Shown here piece by piece: positions 9,501 through 18,149 of a stretch of 64,000 bases of DNA. The stretch spans positions 1 to 64,000 of the forward strand of contig DF241743.1 of the NCBI GenBank assembly GCA_000507305.1. Direction: 5' to 3'. The position numbers were made by a program, and so were the translations under genes. How positions within the stretch are numbered: the stretch's first letter is position 1; the number at the start of each line of letters is the position of its first letter. The notes beneath the pieces were generated by a model. That model was not told the DNA's origin. It did no database searches and saw only the letters and a list, made by a program, of their open reading frames with translations. Source of the stretch: Breviolum minutum Mf 1.05b.01. Taxonomy: Eukaryota; Sar; Dinophyceae; Suessiales; Symbiodiniaceae.

Positions 9501-12500
9501 GCCACCCCATCCACTGTTGCATGTGCCAACATCAACAATACCCTGACCTGCATGCATCAAACAGATTTTTTTCATTTAAAACAAAGTGTTTTGACACTAG
9601 ATTCAGACTCAAAACTATGTCGATTTTTTTAAATGTATTTTCTTTTATCAACCAAGTCAAATATCCAACTAGTTTCAACAACCTCATCCATTCATTCATT
9701 TACATGGCTTTTTCGAGGTGACCTCCACATCAGGTATATCTTCCACAGCACTAATCAACGTCGCCGACGCATGAGAGGTTGGAGGGCAACGGGCCATAGA
9801 CGTCCAGTGTAGCAACTCCAAAGCGAGTTGCCATTGATTGGATTGACAACAAGATAGTACAGTAGCGCTAATACTGGTGCTATCCAAGCCAAAATCACCT
9901 GATGGTTGTCTCCACAAATGGACAAACATTGGCAGGTTTGACATCATGTCATATGGCATGAAATAAGTGGAAATTTTCAAGGGAAAAAAAACATGGGGGG
10001 GGCTGAATGAAGATGACACCCAACTACCAAGTCACCCAATCGAAAGGTGAAGAGCGATACTGCTGCCTTCCAATCGCTACCTTCAGTGATTCACCAATCC
10101 CCAAGGAGATTTTTGAACAAATGTTGTTAATTTGACAAACCAATTGTTGGGGATTAACATGATTGGCTATCATTTGTTATGAGCCTTTGGGGATTAACAT
10201 CATCATTGTTTAGAGAACAGTTTTTTTCAAAAAAAGTCTTTTTGACAAATTGAAACAAGGATGATGTTATATATATATCTTATATAATCCCTGTTAAGAA
10301 AAAAACAAATCTCATTCCTGAAAAAAAACATTTGGTTCGAGAAGATTTTGTTTTTCAAACCTCCTTCGCCAGGTTTTCAATGCCAACAAAAACTCGTTTT
10401 GAAAACAGATGGCCATGTACAAATCATTCAGATGAGGTACTTATCTAGACGAAACATCAAGAACTCAACAACTATGTACCCTTCACCAACCTCACATAGG
10501 TTAAGGAAATATCAAGAAATACTGTTGATGGACAAAATCCTGCACCACGAAGGATGATGATTATCCCATTATTTATAGGGTTTTAACCATCCCAGGTGGT
10601 TGTTTGGGATTTCTTCCATCAACAGTATCATGAAATATCCACATATTCGATCTGCAAATACATCTTCAAAGGGTCTATTTTTCCATTGCTATGTTGGTTT
10701 GCCCTAGTGTGGAACCAAAATGAGTTGCCAACATTTTTTCGCAGCTTCCAAGCGACTTTTCTCGCAAGAACTCACCAAAGCATTGTACAGCAATCCATCT
10801 GGAGGCAACTGTTTTTGATCATTCTCCTGCAATGATTGTAATGAATATCTCCAGTTGCCATCCAATTCCAAAGTCTTTAGAAAAGAGGAAAAGGCCATGG
10901 TATCCAGTTCCACATCACATCTTCTGAGGTCTTTCAAGACATCCTTAGCCGATCTTAGCCGCTGCCGGCTGACCAAAAAGGCCAAAAAGGCAGGAAAACA
11001 ACTGGTCCAACTAATCTGGACATTCATCATTAAAACATTCGATTCTTATGCGAAACAACATGTGGAAAGATCAGTAGAAAATATCGGAAAAACTTGAACA
11101 CCCCAAACAAGGTCATAGAATGGTGTCCCGCTGGGTGTCCCCACATTGGGCACCTCCCCCCCCAAAAAAAAGTCAACGTAGCACTCTGTGGGTGGTTTTT
11201 CCACCGAACCCCTGGCAGTTCCAACTTCACCTTCCCAAGTTCCCATGACCCACGAAAAAACGATGAAAAACCCAGTTTCGACTGCAGTAGGCCATGGTAA
11301 TGATTGCATCACTGCACTGAAACCAGCAAGAAGTGAAGGAAAAAGACCTGGAAACAGGAAGGTCAAGATCTAAAGATCTATAGAAAACCAACATTTGATG
11401 GCAAAGTTCCATTAGAAATTCTAGAAGACCTCAGGATCAAGCTCCAGAACTAAGAAAAACAAATAAAGAAAACAAAACAACATGTGTATATATATATATA
11501 TCATTATGTATAAACTCACCTACTTACTGATATAACTCCTTCTGAAGAATATGAACGTTCACAAATCTTCGCAAAACATAAATCAAATATATACATATCA
11601 CATATTTTCGAGTGGACCCAAAACCTTTAAATGTCCCAAGATTTGGTGGTCACAGGACATCCCAAAGGAAACCAAACATCCATACACCACCAGATCCGAA
11701 TCATCTCGAATCATCTCGAATCTATATGGGGGTAAACCCTAAAATGGTGGGTTTACCCAACAAGCATGGGTTTTCCTACTTAAAATGATCATTTTGGGCT
11801 GTGAAATGGGGGTTTTCCCACCAATTTAAGGAAAACACCCATACGAATCTATAGAATGTGACCATGTTTGTCACGAAAATTCCGTCATGATGTTTTCTTC
11901 CCGGAGAAAATGGGGACATCCGAATCAACAATCATAGACCAAAACGCAAGGAAAAAACATCGTCCAGGAAATCATCGACCCTTCCAAGTGATTAAATTTT
12001 TTCCGCCTGGTCAACCAACAAAGCAATGCGGGTTTTCCACCATTTGCAGGCTAATGTCAAAATATATTCATTGAGATATTCCCACTGAATCGGATTTTCC
12101 ATTTCTCTTCATGCAGGGGTCTTTATATCACCAACCCAAACAATACACTATCACAGGGTAATTCCCTCAAAGTTACCATAAAATTTGTATTTGTTTGATC
12201 CGCCCAGCAATTTCTAATTTAATGACCCCTGTCATGCTTCCCCAAGGCTGTTTCGAAAAAAAAAAACATCATCCTCATCTAATCAGTGGGATTTTCAGGG
12301 ACCCCCAAAAAGCATGGGACCCCTTTCCCATACTACACCCCCGAAAACTAACATGGAACCCAAAAATCATGATTTGGAAGATGTGCTCCCCTTTTCCAAT
12401 GGGCGATTTTCAGGTTCCATGTTTAAATTTTGGGGGAGTATTCCCAGTCAAGAATCCCTAAAGACACTGGGAAACTTGTATGGGTCCAGCAAAACCCATA

Positions 12501-15500
12501 AGGGGTGTTCCCATGTCCGACTGGGAGTCGCAACAAAGATCCACCCTTGATCAAAACGAGGCTGCCTCGGTTGATGTGGTGAGAAGCATCTTCCAGACTT
12601 GCCATGCCTTTCATCCAGGCCCAAGGTCCCGCGCATGCGTTGGATATAATGTTGCTCATCACCGGGTCCTTCTCCTTCCGGGGAACGAAGAAAATTGGAA
12701 GGTTTTCCCATTTTTTGGGTGTCTTGAGATAGGATGATACTAAAATATGATGGGAAATGATATGAGACATGTGAAGATATTATGATAGGAGATGATATGA
12801 TGGCTGTGATAATGATATGACTGATACGATATGATATCAACTCAATCCATATCATATCACTAATGCATATCAGTTGGTGAATTCTTTGAAGGTGAATAAT
12901 TCATGGTGTGGATATCAACTGGATGGCCATTTAAAAAAGGCCCACAATCACACTGAAAAAGCTAAATGAGCAGCGTTCAAAACGCGTATGACATTCCATT
13001 ATACTGGTTGGTTAACAGTGATCCCTATAATGGTTTATTATAATCCCTATATAATTGGGTAGTATTTCATCCCCTATATAACCCAACCAACCAGGGACAA
13101 ACCTTGGGGATTAGGAATCGACACCTTTCACAGGACCTTGGAGGGTCGACTCATCGGTCCGAACTTCTTACCCTGAAACCCATCTTTCCAAGGTTTGCAG
13201 GTCTGTTGAAGATGTACAAAATGCGGACCCGTAACCAGTTGACATGGCAACATCAACAAAAATAATAATAAATATTAAATATAATATTTATTGTTCCAAT
13301 ATATTTAACACGTGTTTTGTTGACCATCACTGTTTTTTTTTCAAACCTGTGAACAAAACAGGTGGACTTTCTCAAGAAAAACATGCAACACATCCCTCAA
13401 CATTCGGTTTTTGATCGCCCAGCCTTGGTTGAAGCTCCTGCCATTTCCAAACAACTTTGCCATTGCCGAGCTCCGGCGCAAACATTCAAAATGCCTCGCG
13501 TTTTTGTTGCTTCCTGCTTTTTTGTTCCCTATAAATCTCAAATGTGATGTTTTTTTTTTGTGAAGCAAAAAATCCTTGGATAGGCCAAAAGGGCATGGCC
13601 AACAATTAGTAAATTTAAGAAATCAGACGTTCAAAAGATAGCAATCAATAAGGAATGTAAGGGTCCTTTTCCCCATTATCAACGTAACTAGTTGGTGGTT
13701 CAACCAACCCATCTGAAAAATATGAATCAAAAAAAAAAGCTTCCCCCAATTTTCGGGGTGAAAAGAACCAAAATATTGGAAATCACCACCTAAGACCTAG
13801 TATAGCCGGCCCCTTTTTTGGAAGGGGGGATTTTTAGATACCAAGATACTATTCATTGCCATAAAATCCACTTGAACTCTGCTGTTGATACTTTGCTTTG
13901 ACAACTCCAGGGCTAAACTCCAACGACTCGCTGTCTCACAAGCTGTCACGGAGACGGTAAGGCTTTGGACGGAAGGTTGACCTCCGGGTGGGGCGAATGC
14001 CACGATCCAACAAAAACTATAATAATTTGCCAATCAACACAGTCAGCACATCCACAAGGACTGATTTTTTGTATTAATAATTTCATAACTTCATTCAATC
14101 GAAAACATATCTTATACTCTAAATGTGTGTTTTCATCAGCATCACCCCCATGTTTTGGATCTTTTAATCATCTTTTTTTCCATCTTTTTTCACCAGCCCG
14201 TTTTTTTGTGAGAAAGGCCTGAAGTATGAAGCCGCAGGGCCCATGTCCATTCACTTTGTTTCGCACATGCCGCTGCTGATGATGTGAGGCCACGTGGCGT
14301 CGGCGTTCCCGTCACCGGTGCTGAAGGACGTAGCAGCTGTAGGGTGAAGCTCCAACGTAGGCCACGCTCCAAGGTGGATACCAAGGCACTGAGCACCACG
14401 GCATCCAAACGAAAACCTTGGGATTTGTGGGAAAAAACTAGTTGTTTGTGGTTTGGAAATTTACCCATGTTAGAATGTAACATGGAAACATTCATTGAAA
14501 CTCATGGAATGCTTTTGTTTAAATCATCTCTGGAAATGTGTGATTGACTAATCTCTTTCACTCTTTCACTCGCAGTCAAATTGGATTTCCTACAATTTTT
14601 TTGGGGTTTCTCGGTAAGCATCCCAACAAAAAAACCCTTGCGAACGAACGGTTGCCTGGCGACCGATCTTAGACTCAGAGAGGTCATAAAAGAGTGTCAA
14701 CGCATGTTGCCATCGTTGCGATCGTCCATAGGCTGCAATTCCTTCCTAGGTGGTTGAACCAACTCATCTGAAAAATATGCTCCGCAAAATGGGAATCTTT
14801 TCCAATTTTTGGGGTGAAAATAAAAAAATGCTTGAAACCACCAGCTTAGCTTCAGTTTGAAGCGCCAAATTCACCAAATTCACTTCCAGCAAATCAGAGA
14901 TAAAACGCCATGATTTCGGAGACTTCAGTCTCTGAAGAATCTCTGTGGATTTTTGTTTCGCGAACGGCCTCCGAGCATGTAAGGCTGGTGTTTTGGAAAC
15001 ACTCCATGGTTGCATTGCACACCCTGACCATGCGGCAACATGGCGACATGCCACGGAAGAGAAATGGGGGAATCAACTACATCATCTATAGTCGGTCATT
15101 CTGATATCAGCAGCATGCCGAGCCATCTCGCCTGCGAAGTTCCACAAGTCACCAAGACGTGGGACGGCGGCACCGTTCTCAAGAAAACATATTCATGAGA
15201 TGTCTTCATTTTGCGCAGCAAACCTAGGTGTTACATAGGTTCACATCAAAGTCTGCAATCTTCTACATTTGCTTGCATCCCGAATCCTTCCTGCATCATT
15301 TCGCCTTTTTTTTTTAAAAACCTGTTTCTTTTGGAAATCATTTTGGTTTTGAAGTGCATGTGTTTTTCCTCAAGTTCGATAATCACATGGATGCTTTCAG
15401 AAGACATACCGGGCCCCAGTGTCGGACCTAAGAACCGCTCGCAAAACTGAGAGGATCGGAGGTGTTCCACCAGCATCCTTCCCAGGAATGGCGTTTCGGA

Positions 15501-17803
15501 GGGGCCCTTCAGTCACAAAATGGTAGGATGCCAAACCATTTTTTGGGACATCTTTGGGATCATGCATTTGATCATTGGCGTTGAACCATTTTTTGACGTT
15601 GGTGAAACCTTTTTCAGCCACAGGTCATTGAAACGATTTCAGTTACGCCAGGCCGAAGTAGACAAAACAATCTTCTTGGAAACTCAGGGTGTGTCTTTCA
15701 TACTCAAACCAAACGGCCTGCTAAAAAACCTATGTTGAACACAAACATACTGTAATCTTGTAATCCGAATCACCACCAACAGCACCATCATCACCAATCA
15801 TCACCAATCATCATCAATCATCATCAATCATCATCAATCATCACTCATGATTCCAATCTACAAACAAATTGCCTTCGTTCAGTCGAAACCCCAACCTTTC
15901 GAAAAGCCTTTCGACTTTGCGCTTCGCCTCTCCATTCAGCACACCCGCAATACGTCCAAAATCCAATGCAGGTGGAACAGGAAGTAGTGCCGTTGCCTCA
16001 GGGGAAAACACAGGTAAATTACCATATGATCTTTTGGGAACCCTAAAATCCTGGTTGCTTCACAGAAATTTCCGACTTCATGGGAAAACCTGGACCTTTT
16101 CCATGCTTTTCCGATAATCTGCCTGGATTGGTAGATTGTTTGGGTGAAAAGGCATCCATGCTACACACTTGGAAGACTCATGTATATATATATATATCTA
16201 TACTTAATAGTTGAGATTGTATTTGCATGTATTTGCACTCCCTAATATTCACATATTAGGTTGTAACCTTACGTAACCGTTCACAACCTTGACGGACCAA
16301 ATCTGAAGCAACACCCTAGCGGCGTTGAAGGACTCATGGGGTCCCAAGTTTGCACCTAAATTCACCACCATGGTGCCATGAAAATTACGTCTAAACTGTG
16401 CTTGAAAATGACGGTGATTTTTTTTTCGGTTACGAAAACCCCCAAGCACAGGATATAGTGATATGATGTATATATATATATATATACTGTATATCTACGC
16501 AACATGATATTTCAATAGTTTTTAACCAGCCTGGATTTCCTTGAAATAAGAGGATCTTCCCATACTAAACTAACATCTGGGGGTGTAAATTTTTCCCACC
16601 GTATGACATCGCTACACCCAGATCACTGGATCACCAGGATGATTACATTTTTAGTAGGGAATCCCTATAAACCTTTAATTTGCCGCTGGCATCCTGGGGG
16701 ATAAATCCAAACAAAATGACTTCATTTCATTCAATTCTGAAATTAGCAGTCAGCTCCAAGCAGACAAAACTCGGAAAGTTGCAACAACAAAAACAACGGT
16801 TTCTCGTCAGCCCCGAAAAGTTGCCAATGCTTCACCTGATGAGTCTCATCAGGGCCGCAGGAGGAGTCTTGTTTTGTTGTTTTTTCTTCCACCATTCTTT
16901 TTCCATGTCCTTTCCGTTCGACTGGTTGTTTTTCAGGGACCCTTTGTGCAACACATTTTGTCGCTAGAGGGCAACATTGATTTTTTTTCTGTTGCAGCTC
17001 ACATTCGGATTCACGAGGAGGTGGACTTGCTCACACTTGGGCTTCGGACCCAAAGCGTTGGTTGAGCATCCATTCTCGTCCAATCTGTTGAGGTTCGAAT
17101 CATTACCAAAATTAAATGGAATCCTGACCTTAAAAATAAGGAGTATCAAAAGATGAATGATACGAATCAAAAAGTTTGTTTTGTTGTTTTTTTGGTTGCT
17201 GCTTAATCCAGTGATGAAGTACTTGGATGACAGAACCAAAACAGAACGGGAATACCTGGCTGAGTGAGCTGATTTTGGATAAGAGACAGGGAGACGCAGA
17301 AGCTAAAGCATCCCAGAGTGCTCGTAGGAATGGATCGTGTGACATCATGTGACAATCGTAGACCGTAGAAATGTACGTTTGAAATATAGAAAGATGAATG
17401 GGTTCCTTGAGCTTCTGATCTAACCTGTGGACATATTTTCTGCGAAGCATCACTGGTAGACTCAGTATGCCGACATCACAACAGTTGATCGCCTGTAATT
17501 CAAGAAAGCTAGATAATGCTTTCCAAATTTGTGGAGGATCACAAACTTACATAGACTTACCCTCCGGTAGTTTAACATTGCTGGAAATAACGAAGTTTGA
17601 CTTGAGGATATCCGTCTTCAAGGGCTACATTTTTCCATGTAAAATATTTCGATCTTTTACCGGAGAGTACTTGCTGGAACATGTTGGAACAGAAGCCCCA
17701 AAAGGAGCTAAACAGGACATCAAAAGATTCTCCCATGCTTTGCATCACTTTGTACCTTTCAAAAGGTGGAAGATAAAGGGATGGCAATGCACCATCCAGG
17801 AGG
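6383..17803 (-). CDS. PPR - membrane segment - catechol O-methyltransferase gene (multi-exon)
   Basis: I read about 22 minus-strand exons. From 16,355 down to 6,383 the phases stay compatible at each junction I place; exons 17,037-17,803 are a looser upstream extension. In order: helical N-terminal exons, PPR exons (14,968-9,723), one hydrophobic exon (9,406-9,513), then six exons forming a complete COMT fold (9,191-6,383). COMT transfers methyl from S-adenosylmethionine to a catechol hydroxyl in a Mg2+-dependent way; PPR repeats normally bind organellar RNA. Donors include GT, GC and GA. Introns hold families A2, C, D and K elements. The start codon was not found. A mis-joined pair of neighbouring genes is possible, but the hydrophobic exon links PPR and COMT in phase 0 on both sides, so one transcript is favoured. 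The enzyme's substrate is unknown. Confidence 0.72.
6986..7156 (-). CDS. COMT domain exon 5 (metal-binding motif)
   Basis: A 171-nt exon, phase 0 at both ends, between CACCAG/GACTTG and CTTCAG/GTGGCT. It encodes LLAPGAAVIADNVLKPGAP, where the Asp-Asn pair matches the Mg2+ ligands of the family's ADN-V--PGAP motif, and then a Gly/Asp-rich loop (KWRDGDGPDGEIYH). Confidence 0.92.
7408..7532 (-). CDS. COMT domain exon 4 (catalytic Asp)
   Basis: A 125-nt exon: acceptor CCATAG/GAATC and a non-canonical GA donor TATGAG/GAGGAT. It encodes GHSKTLLPKW and then AVFMDQRGSRYE. The Asp of FMDQ aligns with the first metal ligand of COMT. The usual nearby catalytic Lys of vertebrate COMT (LDHWKDRY) is not in the same place here (MDQRGSRY). 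Confidence 0.9.
7812..7919 (-). CDS. COMT domain exon 3 (SAM-binding)
   Basis: A 108-nt exon between ACGTCAG/GTTACT and GGCAG/GTGACT. It encodes YSALRMFLHVGNLQIHTLEA and then DPIHAAVACNIFKLAG, which completes the cofactor site: the Glu of HTLEADP is where the family binds the ribose of S-adenosylmethionine. Confidence 0.92.
8295..8373 (-). CDS. COMT domain exon 2 (glycine motif)
   Basis: A 79-nt exon: acceptor TTTGGAG/GTCCTG and GC donor ATTGTG/GCCACC. It encodes VLEAVIAGVVSSAPGP and then KILEIGTYCG, the first methyltransferase motif. Joining to exon 3 restores GTYCGYSALRM exactly in phase, which supports the unusual GC donor. Confidence 0.92.
8997..9191 (-). CDS. COMT domain exon 1 (N-terminal helices)
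   Basis: A 195-nt exon, phase 0 at both ends, between CTTTCAG/GTACTT and a GC donor GCTAAG/GCCTGG. It encodes YRYSKELQLLRHVMAGVPG and continues to VAGTQKAK, matching the K-Q-I-L/H-V and G-(D/T)-x-K-G-K landmarks at the start of COMT enzymes. It is GC-richer than its surroundings. Confidence 0.9.
9406..9513 (-). CDS. hydrophobic (membrane) exon joining PPR and COMT parts
   Basis: Exactly 108 nt, phase 0, with acceptor GCAACAG/TGGATG and canonical donor CGCCAG/GTCTTT. It encodes HHPLICLAPYALLYLLRQLI followed by AIRLWRNHPFRQ, one likely membrane span with a basic flank. The intron phases fit the PPR exon before and the COMT exon after. Membrane-anchored COMT relatives are known in animals, so this layout is plausible. 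Confidence 0.68.
9723..9898 (-). CDS. PPR exon (repeats SATVLSCCQSNQWQLALELL)
   Basis: A 176-nt exon between CATCAG/GTGATT and GTGGAG/GTCACC. It encodes LDSTSISATVLSCCQSNQWQ, ALELLHWTSM and SHASATLISAVEDI, the helix-turn-helix signature of PPR units with a W in the turn, as is usual in dinoflagellate PPR proteins. Confidence 0.85.
10036..10080 (-). CDS. 45-nt PPR microexon
   Basis: Bounded by CTGAAG/GTAGCG and GATTGG/GTGACT. It supplies SDWKAAVSLFTFRLG. Joining it with 10,757 upstream gives SSCEKSSDWKAAVSLF and joining downstream gives FRLGDFGLDS, both in phase, completing one PPR unit split over three exons. Confidence 0.75.
10521..10627. mobile_element. introner-like element, family C copy 2
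   Basis: Its ends are actgttgatggacaaaatcc and tttcttccatcaacagtat. It sits within the intron 10,081-10,756 of the PPR-COMT gene, in the minus-type orientation (ttatcccattatttatag on plus). Confidence 0.8.
10757..10961 (-). CDS. PPR exon (FSSFLKTLELDGNWRYSLQS)
   Basis: This exon of about 205 nt starts after CCGGCAG (an alternative acceptor lies seven bases upstream) and ends GAGAAAA/GTCGCT. It encodes RLRSAKDVLKDLRRCDVELD, TMAFSSFLKTLELDGNW and DGLLYNALVSSCEK, two clear PPR units. Confidence 0.85.
11254..11316 (-). CDS. candidate 63-nt PPR exon
   Basis: Acceptor GGTTTCAG/TGCAGT and donor TTTTTC/GTGGGT. It encodes SDAIITMAYCSRNWVFH, which fits a PPR helix pair, and its length keeps phase 0 on both sides. 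A second open frame makes it less sure than its neighbours. Confidence 0.45.
11725..11850. mobile_element. introner-like element, family A2 copy 2
   Basis: It shares the core catgggttttcctacttaaa and atgatcattttggg with 988-1,106. The edges carry ggggtaaacccta and tccca...ggaaaacaccc. It lies in an intron of the PPR-COMT gene. Confidence 0.6.
12016..12050 (-). CDS. candidate 35-nt PPR microexon
   Basis: Bounded by GACATTAG/CCTGC and TTGTTG/GTTGAC, encoding ACKWWKTRIALL when joined. It is phase-compatible with the exons at 12,566 and 11,316. Its short length makes it a prediction only. Confidence 0.4.
12338..12440. mobile_element. introner-like element, family M copy 2
   Basis: The arms ccccgaaaactaacatggaa and ttccatgtttaaattttggggg are inverted repeats, with the core gatttggaag typical of family M. 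Confidence 0.65.
12566..12674 (-). CDS. PPR exon (MSNIISNACAGPWAWMKG)
   Basis: Acceptor CCGGAAG/GAGAAG and a GC donor ACCGAG/GCAGCC. It encodes KDPVMSNIISNACAGPWAWM and KGMASLEDA, one PPR unit with the turn tryptophan. Confidence 0.7.
12760..12850. repeat. GATATGA-rich low-complexity stretch
   Basis: Loose repetition of gatatga / gatgatatg on the plus strand, intronic, with no coding value. Confidence 0.7.
12988..13108. mobile_element. introner-like element, family K copy 2
   Basis: It begins cattccattatactggttgg and ends aacccaaccaaccagg, with atggtttattataatcccta in between. It lies in the intron between the PPR exons at 12,674 and 13,424. Confidence 0.65.
13424..13494 (-). CDS. PPR exon (NVCAGARQWQSCLEMAG)
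   Basis: A 71-nt exon with acceptor ACGCGAG/GCATTT and GC donor ACCAAG/GCTGGG. Spliced to the previous exon through donor AATA/GTATCT it gives MNSILNVCAGARQWQSCLEM, an uninterrupted PPR unit, which supports both junctions. Confidence 0.8.
13692..13796 (-). mobile_element. introner-like element, family D copy 1
   Basis: On the minus strand it starts after TTAG with GTGGTGATTTCC and ends with GGTTGAACCACCAACTAG, so GT and AG sit at its own edges. It is inside the intron between PPR exons 13,850 and 13,494. Confidence 0.8.
13850..13981 (-). CDS. PPR exon (TVSVTACETASRWSLALEL)
   Basis: Acceptor CCCGGAG/GTCAAC and donor AATGAATA/GTATCT. It encodes QPSVQSLTVSVTACETASRW and SLALELSKQSINSRVQVDFM. 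The PPR turn (SRW) and the phase both agree with its neighbours. Confidence 0.88.
14219..14416 (-). CDS. PPR exon (two repeats)
   Basis: Acceptor TCCCAAG/GTTTTC and GC donor ACTTCAG/GCCTTT. It encodes FRLDAVVLSALVSTLERGLR and LTSSAAACAKQSEWTWALRL, two PPR units with W in the turn. Confidence 0.88.
14637..14745 (-). CDS. PPR exon (IAAYGRSQRWQHALTLFYDL)
   Basis: It begins directly after the family D element's terminal CACCTAG and encodes EGIAAYGRSQRWQHALTLFY then DLSESKIGRQATVRSQ. The reading frame continues across the next intron into GFRLDAVV. Confidence 0.85.
14746..14841 (-). mobile_element. whole intron formed by one family D introner
   Basis: This 96-bp intron of the PPR-COMT gene is the element and nothing else: on the minus strand it starts GTGGTTTCAAGC right after exon sequence GCTAAGCTG and ends GGTTCAACCACCTAG right before exon GAAGGAATT. 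Splicing gives QTEAKLEGIAAYGRSQRW in frame. This is the clearest case in the window that the elements act as introns. Confidence 0.85.
14842..14968 (-). CDS. exon upstream of the PPR repeats
   Basis: Acceptor CTCGGAG/GCCGTT, 127 nt. It encodes PFAKQKSTEILQRLKSPKSW and FISDLLEVNLVNLALQTEAK, helical and partly PPR-like. It is phase-compatible with both neighbouring exons. Confidence 0.7.
15410..15506 (-). CDS. exon of the PPR-COMT gene
   Basis: Acceptor GACTGAAG/GGCCCC and donor GCCCG/GTATGT, 97 nt. The phase-compatible frame reads PLRNAIPGKDAGGTPP and ILSVLRAVLRSDTGA. Another open frame exists, but it would break phase with the next exon. Confidence 0.55.
15780..15845. repeat. tandem repeat, unit about 10 bp (aatcatcatc)
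   Basis: Five to six copies of a ten-base unit, slightly varied at the left. Intronic. Confidence 0.9.
15873..15996 (-). CDS. exon of the PPR-COMT gene (helical)
   Basis: Acceptor CCCTGAG/GCAACG and GC donor AACGAAG/GCAATT, 124 nt. It encodes LPVPPALDFGRIAGVLNGEA and KRKVERLFERLGFRLNE, strongly helical. Plus-strand frames with a good donor at about 16,011 are a rival reading, but phase and charge pattern favour minus. Confidence 0.6.
16288..16355 (-). CDS. exon of the PPR-COMT gene
   Basis: Canonical acceptor AATTTAG/GTGCAA and donor GTCAAG/GTTGTG, 68 nt. It encodes ANLGPHESFNAARVLLQIWS. It ends in phase 0, as the next exon needs. Confidence 0.5.
17037..17084 (-). CDS. candidate 48-nt exon
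   Basis: Acceptor CAACAG/ATTGGA and donor GCCCAA/GTGTGA, encoding IGREWMLNQRFGSEAQ, phase 0 to 0. Plausible, but short. Confidence 0.4.
17256..17492 (-). CDS. exon, helical-repeat-like, upstream part of the PPR-COMT gene or a separate gene
   Basis: Acceptor ATTACAG/GCGATC and canonical donor AGCCAG/GTATTC, 237 nt with no stop. It encodes MLRRKYVHRLDQKLKEPIHL and MSHDPFLRALWDALASASPC, regular helices that recall organellar RNA-binding helical-repeat proteins without a certain family match. Confidence 0.55.
17671..17803 (-). CDS. candidate exon
   Basis: Acceptor TTGGTAG/CCTCCT and donor CAGCAA/GTACTC. It encodes YLPPFERYKVMQSMGESFDV and LFSSFWGFCSNMFQQ. A plus frame of 121 codons overlaps and is the alternative. 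Confidence 0.4.
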
Positions 17804-17999
17804 CTACCAACTCAGAAAATCTCAGAAATTGATAGACTTAGACTTGTAAATTGGATCACGTAGCCAGTAGAAAACATTTTTTTCGACAGCAAAGGCAGGC
17901 CCACGTGCGAGGTGGATCTTTACCTCAACTGTATCCCCCATATCAAGAAGTGGTCTGGACATCAATTGAAGTCACGTCGTGGGTGTGTTCTTTGGTCCC

Positions 18000-18142
18000 C
18001 AACAGCAAAGCGGGAGCCGTTGGAACTGGTCGAACTTGCCACTGTTTCTACTTTTTTTGGGGGCTTTCGAACAGCTTCGCTTTCAAATTCCTTGCAAATC
18101 TGGCCAAAATGAGCTTCCCATTCTTCAGCATCGTAGGCCCTC
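18000..18142 (-). CDS. exon, acidic then Ser/Thr-rich, not identified
   Basis: The minus frame encodes RAYDAEEWEAHFGQICKEFE and then a disordered part VETVASSTSSNGSRFAVGD. The 5' boundary is probably near TGACAAG/GTGAGG. No family recognised. Confidence 0.5.
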
Positions 18143-18149
18143 ACCTTGT

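Noticed and set aside
17467-17832. 121-codon plus-strand frame
   Set aside because: It overlaps better-bounded minus exons (17,256-17,492 and 17,671-17,803) and has no plus splice context.
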